DNA of 64,000 nt from Aliarcobacter cibarius (lineage in GTDB: Bacteria > Campylobacterota > Campylobacteria > Campylobacterales > Arcobacteraceae). The position numbers were made by a program, and so were the translations under genes. This document shows positions 1-7,337 of this stretch, piece by piece; position 1 is the first letter of the stretch, and each line of letters starts with the position of its first letter. Under the pieces are notes generated by a model. It made no database searches and had not been told where the DNA came from. It saw only the letters and a program-made list of their open reading frames with translations. Where the stretch lies: contig NZ_CP054051.1 in NCBI RefSeq assembly GCF_013372265.1, forward strand, positions 372,001 to 436,000, written 5' to 3'.

Positions 1-592
1 TTGCTAATGCTCTTAGATTTCTTTCACTTCGTGGAAATGGATGTTCTGCTATTTCACTTTGAAAAACTTTCATAATCTCAATTTTCTTATCAAAGTATTC
101 ACTTATATCTACAAATACATTTGGAATAAAACTATCTTCTTTAGTGCTTGGGGCAAACTCTGTTTCACTTAAAGTTTCTATCATATATATTTTTTTGACA
201 AATGGGTATCTAAATGATTTAGTACAACTATAACTTGCTTCAAATATTTTTCTATGATCGCTATGAACATCACCTTTAAATGGAAGATATATAATATTTG
301 GTTTAACTTCATTTATCACTTGTGAGATTTTTCCTACAAGTTCACTCATACTATATTCATCTACTTGCATAGTTTTTAATCTTAAATTATGCACACTATC
401 AAAATTATATAGTTTTGATACTTCGTCAATCTCTTTTTCTCTTGTTTCATAATAGTTATGATTTTTATCTATGGTTGTACATATAAGCCAATGTATTTCA
501 TCTCCATTTGCTTTATGCTTAAGTAATGTTCCACCACAGCCCAATGTTTCATCATCTGGATGAACTGCTATTACTAGAATTTTGTTTTTCAT
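1..592 (-). CDS. PIG-L (LmbE-like) family sugar N-deacetylase, 3' end outside window
   Basis: Reading back from an ATG at 590-592 gives an open frame of 197 codons that runs off the left edge, so the C-terminus is missing. The N-terminus MKNKILVIAVHPDDETLGCG carries the AHPDDE-type zinc motif (residues 9-15), and a second metal-binding HSDH lies near residue 110; both are hallmarks of PIG-L/LmbE deacetylases, which remove N-acetyl groups from GlcNAc-type sugars. The start overlaps the stop of the upstream neuC-like gene by 4 bases (ATGA), so it is the distal gene of the sugar operon. A role in deacetylating a nucleotide sugar or glycan intermediate is inferred; the substrate cannot be read from sequence. 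Confidence 0.88.
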   Translation of the reverse strand, partial: MKNKILVIAVHPDDETLGCGGTLLKHKANGDEIHWLICTTIDKNHNYYETREKEIDEVSKLYNFDSVHNLRLKTMQVDEYSMSELVGKISQVINEVKPNIIYLPFKGDVHSDHRKIFEASYSCTKSFRYPFVKKIYMIETLSETEFAPSTKEDSFIPNVFVDISEYFDKKIEIMKVFQSEIAEHPFPRSERNLRALA

Positions 593-1755
593 ATTAGTTT
601 TCTTTTCGTATACCATTTTTCATCATTTAAATTAATTTCATCTAAAAAACTAACAATTTTTTTGTGAGCGTAGCCATCTCCATAAGGATTTATTAAATTT
701 TTTACAAATTCTCTATAGTCTTCATCGTAAAAAGCTTTATTAATAGCATTCTTAATTATAATTTTATCATATCCTACAAATTCAACGTTTCCAGCATTTA
801 ACCTACCTTTTTGTCTATTTCCTATATTTACAACTGGCAATTTATAAAGTGGTGCTTCTAATATACCCATACTTGAATTACCAACTAAAACTTTTGCATT
901 TCTCATTAAATTAACAAATATTTCTCTTGGTAAAGTTTTATAAAATTTTATGTTTTCATTACAATTATCATCTATAGCTTTTAAAATATCATAAGAACCC
1001 GGATCTGTATTTGGATAAATACCTATTACTTTAATTTTTTTCTCGATAGCAAATTCACTGATTGCTTTCATTGATATATTCATTTGTTCATAGCTATCTT
1101 TAACTTCCGATGATAATGGATGCTTTAAAACAACTATATATTCATTATTGGCGATGTCAATCTTTAGAAAATCACTTAACTCATTTCTATCAATTATTTT
1201 TGTTTCTAAAATATTATTAAGTGCAGGATTTCCACTAAAACAGATTCTAAACTCTTCTTCACCTAATTTTTTTATATTTTCTGCATAAGTATTTGCTGTA
1301 GCAAAATGAATATGAGCAAGTTTACTACAAGCTATTCTTATTGGATCATCAGAATTTCCATAAACAGGATCTCCTCCTCCAATATGGGCAACTAAAACAT
1401 CCATATAATTACCAACAACACAAGTTGCTATACTTTCTTCTCTATCTCCAACAAAAATTAAAAAATCTGGTTTTTCCCTATCAACAGTTTGAGTAAGTCC
1501 TTCTATTAATAGTCCTACTCCTTTGGATCTTTGAGTTTTTCTATTTGTCATAAGTAAATAATCAATTTTTTCAACTATTTCAAAACCATCTTCTTCTATT
1601 TTTTCTAAAGTAAATCCATGCCAATCAGAAAGGTGAGCACCAGTAACAACAATTTTTAAATCAAAGTTTTTACTATTTTGTAACTCTTTTAAAACAGGAT
1701 ATAAAATATCATATTCAGAACGAATTCCAGTTACTGCTAATATCTTTTTTTTCAT
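589..1755 (-). CDS. UDP-GlcNAc 2-epimerase (hydrolysing), NeuC/LegG type
   Basis: 388 aa, the usual size of hydrolysing UDP-sugar 2-epimerases that release a ManNAc-type sugar from the UDP donor for sialic or legionaminic acid synthesis. Visible are the N-terminal TGIRSEYD motif (about residues 9-16), VGDREE in the middle, HIGGGDP, and the C-terminal nucleotide-binding GNSSMGILEAP. It overlaps the HAD gene upstream and the PIG-L gene downstream by 4 bases each, indicating translational coupling. With LegB, LegC, LegH and LegI encoded upstream it would supply the missing LegG step (2,4-diacetamido-2,4,6-trideoxy-mannose formation). Its N-terminus differs from the 13-codon legG remnant at 6224-6265, so it is a different copy. 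Family assignment is firm; the exact substrate is inferred from context. Confidence 0.85.
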   Translation of the reverse strand: MKKKILAVTGIRSEYDILYPVLKELQNSKNFDLKIVVTGAHLSDWHGFTLEKIEEDGFEIVEKIDYLLMTNRKTQRSKGVGLLIEGLTQTVDREKPDFLIFVGDREESIATCVVGNYMDVLVAHIGGGDPVYGNSDDPIRIACSKLAHIHFATANTYAENIKKLGEEEFRICFSGNPALNNILETKIIDRNELSDFLKIDIANNEYIVVLKHPLSSEVKDSYEQMNISMKAISEFAIEKKIKVIGIYPNTDPGSYDILKAIDDNCNENIKFYKTLPREIFVNLMRNAKVLVGNSSMGILEAPLYKLPVVNIGNRQKGRLNAGNVEFVGYDKIIIKNAINKAFYDEDYREFVKNLINPYGDGYAHKKIVSFLDEINLNDEKWYTKRKLI

Positions 1756-2402
1756 TTATTTTCTCCCAAAAAATTCTTTACTTCTAGTAAGCTATTAATA
1801 TTATAATTATGTGGAAACTCAATATTTGAAGCATAACCATTCATAAATCTCAAAGCTTTTATTCCAACTTTTGTTGCTCCAATAATGTCTGTATAAGGAT
1901 GGTCTCCTATAAAAAGAACATCTTCTTTTTTAACATTTAAAAGTTTTAAAGTTTGTATATATGGTTTTTCATGTGGTTTTTCAAACTCTTTCCCAAACTC
2001 TCTTGCATAAACTATTTTATTTGTAATTCTTTCTATATCTAAAACTCTAACTTTATTTTTTTGTGCTTCTAATACCCCATTTGTTATAATTGCAATATTT
2101 ATATTTTTATTATTTAAATAATTTATTAATTCATAAGCTTCACTATACAATTTCAAATTACAATCAATACTCTTATACAATTCAAATAGTTGTTTTTGCT
2201 TCTCTTGTGAATAAAAATCTATTTCTTTCAAAATATCAGTAAAAATATCTCTACTCCCTAATATAAATCTATCATCAAAAATATTTTTAAATAAATTAAA
2301 GTCTATATGATAAATCCTTGAGAATTCTTCAAAAACCTTTAGGAAATATGAATTTTCATCATAAAGAGTATTATCTAAATCAAATATAACTGCTTTAACC
2401 AT
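1752..2402 (-). CDS. HAD-superfamily hydrolase
   Basis: 216 aa. HAD motif I appears as VIFDLDNTLYD at residues 5-15 (nucleophile and acid/base Asp), motif II as IAIITNG near residue 105, and motif IV as FIGDHPYTDIIGA near residue 165. The order and spacing fit a class I cap phosphatase, related to YjjG-type nucleotidases and phosphoglycolate phosphatases. It sits in the sugar operon, overlapping the neuC-like gene by 4 bases and starting 3 bases after the ATP-grasp gene. A role in dephosphorylating a sugar-phosphate intermediate, such as the phosphorylated product of a nonulosonate synthase, is plausible but inferred. Confidence 0.85.
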   Translation of the reverse strand: MVKAVIFDLDNTLYDENSYFLKVFEEFSRIYHIDFNLFKNIFDDRFILGSRDIFTDILKEIDFYSQEKQKQLFELYKSIDCNLKLYSEAYELINYLNNKNINIAIITNGVLEAQKNKVRVLDIERITNKIVYAREFGKEFEKPHEKPYIQTLKLLNVKKEDVLFIGDHPYTDIIGATKVGIKALRFMNGYASNIEFPHNYNINSLLEVKNFLGENK

Positions 2403-2405
2403 ACA

Positions 2406-3443
2406 TTACAACCAAACTTGATCAAAATATCTAACAAATGTTTTTGAAATTTTAAATTTAGATTTATCTATTTCAAGTTTATCTCCCAATGCAAGTTTTA
2501 AAGTTTCTAATGGAAAATTAAAACCTATGTCTTTATCAATTCCACTGCTTGCTCCAATTCTTGGATTTAAATCAAAAAGTACAATTCTACCATCATCTGT
2601 TGTAGCTAATTCCATATTATTGGTATAAGATAAATTAAATTTTTTAATAATTTTTGAAGCAAGTTCTTCTATTTTTTCATCATAATAAACTTTACCTCTG
2701 AAAGTTTGAGAAGCATTACCCCATTCTCTAGTATGATTTATAGTAAAAAAATTTTCTCCATCTTTACAAATAGAATAGATACTATAATATGGATCTTGTA
2801 GATATTCCATTACAATCAAATCATCAAAATTATTTTGATTTTTAAGAATATTATTGAAAAATTCAAAAGGATATTCATTTATAGGTTTTGATTTAAAAAT
2901 ATTTTCAAAATCAAATTTATCACTAAGAATATAAACACCTCTTCCTCCTCTTCCAAATCTAGGTTTTATCACAACTTTTTTATTTGGATAGCCTATTTTT
3001 TTTACTGATTCAATAAAATCTTGATAATTGTTTACAATAAAATACTTAGGGCAATGTTCTGGAATATTTTCTTTTAACTCTTCATAAACTTTTCCCTTAT
3101 CGTAAGCTTTTATCAAATCTTCATACTGCCCAACAATAACTTTACAAGAGATTTTATCTATATATTTAGAAATAGCCAAATTATCTTCATTTCCACAAGG
3201 TAAAATAATATCTATGTTGTGTTTTTTTACTAAAGTTTCAACAAAATCAACAAATCCAAGTTCGTCCACGGTACTATTTGGTGAAACTTCAAAAATATCA
3301 ACAAAGTTTCTACCAACTGCAAACTCAAATGCATCAACACCTATGATATTGATTAAATAATCTTTCGTATTCCTAAATGCTTTTAATATATCAGGGCTAG
3401 TCATACCACCAACAGTTGTTACTAACAAATTTATTTTTTTCAT
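2406..3443 (-). CDS. ATP-grasp domain protein
   Basis: 345 aa. An N-terminal Rossmann-like pre-ATP-grasp domain (LLVTTVGGMTSPDILKAF, then IILPCGNEDNLAIS near residue 80) is followed by an ATP-grasp fold: VVIKPRFGRGGRGVYIL near residue 160 and the metal-binding LFDLNPRIGASSG near residue 290. It resembles carbamoyl-phosphate-synthase-like or PylC-like ligases, which join a carboxylate to an amine or ammonia via an acyl phosphate. Its start overlaps the DegT gene stop by 4 bases. In this locus it may attach an amino acid or similar acyl group to an amino sugar made by the neighbouring aminotransferase; that is inference. Confidence 0.8.
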   Translation of the reverse strand: MKKINLLVTTVGGMTSPDILKAFRNTKDYLINIIGVDAFEFAVGRNFVDIFEVSPNSTVDELGFVDFVETLVKKHNIDIILPCGNEDNLAISKYIDKISCKVIVGQYEDLIKAYDKGKVYEELKENIPEHCPKYFIVNNYQDFIESVKKIGYPNKKVVIKPRFGRGGRGVYILSDKFDFENIFKSKPINEYPFEFFNNILKNQNNFDDLIVMEYLQDPYYSIYSICKDGENFFTINHTREWGNASQTFRGKVYYDEKIEELASKIIKKFNLSYTNNMELATTDDGRIVLFDLNPRIGASSGIDKDIGFNFPLETLKLALGDKLEIDKSKFKISKTFVRYFDQVWL

Positions 3444-4561
3444 ACTAGAACCTCTTTTAATTTTTTTGCAATAATTATAGAATCCTCTTCACTTATTAAC
3501 ATATGTATAGGCAAGGATATATGAGTTTTTGACAACCTTTCAGCATTTTGCATATTTTCTTTTTCGATATTTTCAAATAGAGGCTGATTATGTAATAGCG
3601 GAAAATATGGTGCATCAGCTTTTATATTTAAAGCATTTAATTTTTGAATAATTTCATCTCTATCATGATTATTCAAAAAGATTATAAATCTCCAATAAGA
3701 ATGTCTACTATTTTGTGCAGGAACTTGCAAACGAACAATACCTTTATCTATCAAATTTGATAATTCATTTTTGTAAATATTTGCTATTTTATTTCTATGT
3801 TCTAAAAATTCTTCTACCCTTTTTAATTGATAAATTCCTAAAAGGCCTTGAAATTCTGTAAATCTATGATTTGAACCTAGATTTATAAATAATTCACCTT
3901 TGTAGTTTATATCCATTCCTCTGTTTCTTAGGCTTGCACATTTTTCATAAATCTCTTGATTATTCGTTGTTATCATTCCACCTTCACCAGTAGTCATTAT
4001 TTTTGTAGAATAAAACGAGAAACAACCAATATCTCCAATATTTCCAGCTTTTAAGTCTCCAAAAGTTGCACCGTGAGCATGTGCATCATCTTCAACAAGT
4101 ATGATATTTCTTTCTTTTAAATACTCTTTAATTCTTATTATATTTGTACTTATCATCCCTGCAAAATGTACTATTATAACTGCTTTTGTATTTTTATTAA
4201 TAAGTTTTTTCATAAACTCAAAATCAAGTAAAAAATCATCATCAACATCACAAAAAACAATTTTTGCACCATTTTTCAAAACACAAGAACCAGTCGCTAC
4301 AAAAGTTTGAACAGGGACGATTACTTCATCTTCACTAGTCAAATTTAGACTAGATAAAGCAATCTCCAAAGCACTAGTACAAGAATTTGTAGCTACTGCA
4401 TAGTTAGTTTGACAATATGCAGAAAAGTCTTTTTCAAACTTTTGAACATTCTCACCCATAGTAAGCATTTTATTTCCATTTAACATTTCTCTTGTATCTT
4501 TTAAAATTTCTTCAATGTCATCTTTTGGAAAATATGGAAATGCTGTATTATATTTTTTCAT
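3440..4561 (-). CDS. DegT/DnrJ/EryC1/StrS-family PLP sugar aminotransferase
   Basis: 373 aa, full length for the family. Features seen: TNSCTSALEIAL near residue 60 (PLP phosphate site), VEDDAHAHGA near 155, and the PLP lysine in SFYSTKIMTTGEGG near residue 185. These enzymes transaminate nucleotide-linked keto sugars. It is distinct from the LegC-type paralogue at 8878-10014, so the locus encodes two aminotransferases and probably a second aminated sugar. It overlaps its upstream epimerase gene by 14 bases and the ATP-grasp gene by 4. Confidence 0.88.
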   Translation of the reverse strand: MKKYNTAFPYFPKDDIEEILKDTREMLNGNKMLTMGENVQKFEKDFSAYCQTNYAVATNSCTSALEIALSSLNLTSEDEVIVPVQTFVATGSCVLKNGAKIVFCDVDDDFLLDFEFMKKLINKNTKAVIIVHFAGMISTNIIRIKEYLKERNIILVEDDAHAHGATFGDLKAGNIGDIGCFSFYSTKIMTTGEGGMITTNNQEIYEKCASLRNRGMDINYKGELFINLGSNHRFTEFQGLLGIYQLKRVEEFLEHRNKIANIYKNELSNLIDKGIVRLQVPAQNSRHSYWRFIIFLNNHDRDEIIQKLNALNIKADAPYFPLLHNQPLFENIEKENMQNAERLSKTHISLPIHMLISEEDSIIIAKKLKEVLV

Positions 4562-5450
4562 TTTTCATATCCTCTATATATTTTTTTAATCCATCTTCTA
4601 TTTTTAAAGGCTTAAAATTTAATAATTTTTGAGCTTTTGTAGTATCTATAATTACATCAAAGTCTAATGGTGGAAATTTATCAACTAACACTATTTTAGA
4701 GTTACTATTTGTTAATTCTATAATCTCTTTTGCTACATCAACTAATGTTAAAGAATTACTACTTCCTGCCATAAAAATTTCATATTTAGATAATTTTTGT
4801 CTATTTTTATAAACTTTATATAGAATATCAACTACGCTATCAATATATATTAAATTTCTATATCTTTCACCTCTACTGTATAATTCAATATTTTCATTAT
4901 TAGTAGACTTGTTATGAAATAATTTTACAATTCCTTCTGAGTCATTTTTTCCAAATATTGATGGAAACCTAATTATAGATACTTGAATGTCAGTTTTTTC
5001 AAACTCTATAAACAAAAGTTTTTCAGAAATATATTTTGTTAGTCCATAATAATTAGATGGATTTGGAGTCATATCTTCATTGAATATTGTATTGTCTTCA
5101 AGTTTTGAAAAAATGCTACCTGTTGAAAGATAAATAAATTGCTTAACATTTAATTTTTTTGCTAAATCAATAATTTTTAAAGTTAATTCAACATTTGATT
5201 TATAAAATTCTTCATAAGTCTGAGCTCCTGATGGTAACTTTGATCCCGCATGATAAATTGTATTTATTTCAACTTTTTCAAAAAATAATTCATTAAAATT
5301 TTTAATATATTTTAAATTATTATGTTCAATTCCTTCTAAAAATCCAAAGCTATTATGAATGTAAACAAAAACTTTTAAATTTTTAGATAATAAATAATTT
5401 ACTAAAGAACTACCAACAAAACCACTACCACCTACTACTAAGATTGCCAT
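4548..5450 (-). CDS. NAD-dependent epimerase/dehydratase (extended SDR)
   Basis: 300 aa. The N-terminus MAILVVGGSGFVGSSLVNYL carries the GxxGxxG nucleotide-binding motif, and NYYGLTKYISEKLL near residue 155 gives the YxxxK catalytic pair. Overall it resembles UDP-glucose 4-epimerase and dTDP-sugar dehydratase/reductase families. It lies between the methyltransferase and DegT aminotransferase genes and may produce the keto or epimerised nucleotide sugar used by the aminotransferase. Substrate is not readable from sequence. Its N-terminal segment is shorter than in typical 4-epimerases but contains the whole Rossmann motif, so it looks intact. Confidence 0.85.
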   Translation of the reverse strand: MAILVVGGSGFVGSSLVNYLLSKNLKVFVYIHNSFGFLEGIEHNNLKYIKNFNELFFEKVEINTIYHAGSKLPSGAQTYEEFYKSNVELTLKIIDLAKKLNVKQFIYLSTGSIFSKLEDNTIFNEDMTPNPSNYYGLTKYISEKLLFIEFEKTDIQVSIIRFPSIFGKNDSEGIVKLFHNKSTNNENIELYSRGERYRNLIYIDSVVDILYKVYKNRQKLSKYEIFMAGSSNSLTLVDVAKEIIELTNSNSKIVLVDKFPPLDFDVIIDTTKAQKLLNFKPLKIEDGLKKYIEDMKNEKI

Positions 5451-5460
5451 TTTTATTTTC

Positions 5461-6183
5461 TCAACATAAGTTATTAGTTTTTTCTAACACTAAATAATAT
5501 CTTCCATGATTGTTATTCGTGATAATATTTTGGATAATGTGTTTTTCACACCATTTTATTTTAAAATTAGTATTTTTTATTAATTCTTCTATTTTTTCAA
5601 TATTAAAAAAAGATTGAATAGTACCATTCTCATGTTCCGAGTTAACTTCTATCTCATCTACAAATTCTCTATTTACTTCTAGATTATTGATAAAAGTAAT
5701 ACTATCAGATGATATTAAACTTAAAAAAAAATATTTTTTTGTAACCCTATCAACCTCTAGAATTAAGTTTTTTGCTAATTCAAAAGTCATACTGTCCATA
5801 ACCCCTTCTGAAATTGTAAAATCAAAAAAATTATCACTAAATGGAATTTTATTACCATCATAAACTGTTACAGATTGTTTTAAATCGTAACCAAAATGTT
5901 TTCCTAATTTTATAGCTTCATCTATAGCATTTTGAGATATATCAATACCATAACTGTCTATACAAAATTCTCTTAATAATATAGTCGTTCTTCCAATACC
6001 ACATCCAAAATCTAAAGCTTTTAATGGTTCATTAAGGTTTAATAAATTTACAAATTCATCAGTAGACTTTCTTTTTTTAACAAATCTATTTAAAAATTTA
6101 ACAACTTCCTCTTTTGGGTAGTATATAAAATTTTCTCCTCGTTCATAACTCTCTTCCCATTTGTCTTTTTTTATCTCAATCAT
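5461..6183 (-). CDS. class I SAM-dependent methyltransferase
   Basis: 240 aa. Motif I is ALDFGCGIGRTTILL near residue 55, followed by the acidic loop YGIDIS; ISEGVMDSM near residue 125 fits motif IV/post-I. The family covers many O-, N- and C-methyltransferases. A strong ribosome site (AAAGGAG) lies 8 bases ahead of the ATG, with the legG remnant just upstream. It is the first intact gene of the left block, and methylation of a sugar or its N-acyl group is a reasonable guess. Two hydrophobic stretches in the C-terminal half belong to the fold and are not membrane spans. Confidence 0.8.
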   Translation of the reverse strand: MIEIKKDKWEESYERGENFIYYPKEEVVKFLNRFVKKRKSTDEFVNLLNLNEPLKALDFGCGIGRTTILLREFCIDSYGIDISQNAIDEAIKLGKHFGYDLKQSVTVYDGNKIPFSDNFFDFTISEGVMDSMTFELAKNLILEVDRVTKKYFFLSLISSDSITFINNLEVNREFVDEIEVNSEHENGTIQSFFNIEKIEELIKNTNFKIKWCEKHIIQNIITNNNHGRYYLVLEKTNNLC

Positions 6184-6223
6184 TCTTTCTTACTCCTTTT
6201 AAATTTGTTTAATATATTAAATA

Positions 6224-6265
6224 TTAAGCTCTTGTTCCTGTTACTACACAAACTTTTCTTTTCAT
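6224..6265 (-). pseudogene. legG 5' remnant (13 codons then stop)
   Basis: An ATG at 6263-6265 overlaps the stop of the DUF1016 gene as ATGA and reads MKRKVCVVTGTRA followed by TAA. This is the N-terminal signature of hydrolysing UDP-GlcNAc 2-epimerases (NeuC/LegG), where TGTRAEYG is the conserved continuation. Here the expected Glu codon GAA is TAA, the next codon TAT still fits Tyr, and then homology stops. It sits exactly where legG is expected after legI. The piece is short, so the assignment rests on the motif plus the position. Confidence 0.7.
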
Positions 6266-6291
6266 ATCAACTCATCTTCTTTATAATTTTT
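6260..6291 (-). repeat. 32-bp direct repeat, distal copy (end of DUF1016 gene)
   Basis: Matches 7306-7337 in 30 of 32 positions by eye. It encodes the last residues NYKEDELI of the DUF1016 protein plus the following ATGAAA. The other copy encodes DYKEDELI at the end of LegI. The two copies bracket a unit of 1046 bases carrying the nuclease gene. Confidence 0.85.
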
Positions 6292-7311
6292 TATTTTATA
6301 CTTCTGCTTTGCATTTTCTATTGCTCTATGAAGTCGTTTTTCAAACTTATCTTTTGGAGGTAAAACTGTAAGATATTTTGCTATATGAATATCGCTTTCT
6401 CCTAGTTCTAGCAGTTCTATTTGTTCTTCATTTTTATCACTACAAAGTATTATTCCTAAAGGTCTGTTTTCATCATCTTCTTTTTCATGTTTTTCCAAAT
6501 ATTTCAAATAAAGTTCCATTTGTCCTTTGTACTCTGCTTTAAATTTACCAAGTTTTAAATCAATAGCTATCAATCTTTTTAGTTTACGATTATAAAAAAG
6601 TAAATCTATATAAAAATCATCATTTCCTATTTGAACTCTTTTTTGTCGTGCTATAAAACTAAAGCCATTTCCAAGTTCTAATATAAAATTTTCAATATCT
6701 CTTAAAATCGCATCTTCTAAATCTTTTTCTAAATACCTATCGTTTAACTCTAAAAAATCTAAAATATATGGGTCTTTTAAAATAATATTTGGAGTTACAA
6801 CACCTTCTTTTAATTTTTCTATCTCATAAGATATTAATTCATCTGGTTTTTTTGATAATACTGTTCGTTCATAAAGCATTGAATCTATTCTATCATTTAG
6901 TGTTCTTGTACTCCATTTATAAAGTTTTGTCATTTCTATATAAAATGTTCTTTTTAGCTCATCTTCTATATAAATTAAAGTTTTTAAATGAGTCCAAGTT
7001 AATTGTGTACTCAGCGAATGCACTATCTTTTCATCATTAAAAATTTTATAAAATCTAATCATATTTATAACATTTCTCTTAGAATAACCTCTTCCAAACT
7101 CTTGAGTTAATTGTGTACTCACTGAATGCACAATTTGTTCTCCATAATTGGCTCTTGAGTTTTTAAGTATGTCTTCTTCTATTTTTTTACCAATATTCCA
7201 ATAAAGTAGAGTCAAAGATGAATTTACACTAATAGCTACTTGCTCTTTTGTAGCTAATATAATAGTTTTTAGGTCTTCTACTAAAATTTTATTGTCTATT
7301 AATTCTTTCAT
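6262..7311 (-). CDS. DUF1016 / YhcG-type PD-(D/E)XK nuclease
   Basis: 349 aa. The N-terminal half fits the DUF1016_N helical domain, including YWNIGKKIEEDIL and the paired segments VHSVSTQLTQEFGRGYSKRN and VHSLSTQLTWTHLKTL that occur normally in this family. The C-terminal half carries a nuclease core: FYIDLLFYNRKLKRLIAIDL followed by KLGKF (about residues 225-250), with the D...DLK catalytic pattern. YhcG proteins are predicted nucleases linked to mobile or accessory DNA, and their cell role is not settled. It starts inside the legI stop (ATGA overlap) and ends inside the start of the legG remnant (ATGA). Its last residues KNYKEDELI copy the C-terminus of LegI. It interrupts a sugar pathway operon and has no evident role in it. 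Confidence 0.88.
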   Translation of the reverse strand: MKELIDNKILVEDLKTIILATKEQVAISVNSSLTLLYWNIGKKIEEDILKNSRANYGEQIVHSVSTQLTQEFGRGYSKRNVINMIRFYKIFNDEKIVHSLSTQLTWTHLKTLIYIEDELKRTFYIEMTKLYKWSTRTLNDRIDSMLYERTVLSKKPDELISYEIEKLKEGVVTPNIILKDPYILDFLELNDRYLEKDLEDAILRDIENFILELGNGFSFIARQKRVQIGNDDFYIDLLFYNRKLKRLIAIDLKLGKFKAEYKGQMELYLKYLEKHEKEDDENRPLGIILCSDKNEEQIELLELGESDIHIAKYLTVLPPKDKFEKRLHRAIENAKQKYKIKNYKEDELI

Positions 7312-7337
7312 ATTAACTCATCTTCTTTATAATCTTT
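7306..7337 (-). repeat. 32-bp direct repeat, proximal copy (end of legI)
   Basis: Copy of the repeat at 6260-6291 with two differences. It spans the legI C-terminal codons (DYKEDELI), the ATGA overlap and the first codons of the DUF1016 gene. It is likely the ancestral copy, because legI needs these codons and the DYKEDELI-like ending is in keeping with NeuB/LegI proteins. Confidence 0.85.

Noticed and set aside
4101-4310. Plus-strand open frame of 69 codons, and similar ones such as 9932-10114, 20442-20842 and 24062-24256.
   Set aside because: Each lies antisense or in another frame to a well-supported gene or terminator region and has no ribosome site or recognisable protein.
7000-7140. 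Repeated segment coding for VHSxSTQLT twice within the DUF1016 gene.
   Set aside because: This repeat is a normal feature of the DUF1016 N-terminal domain, not a recent duplication.
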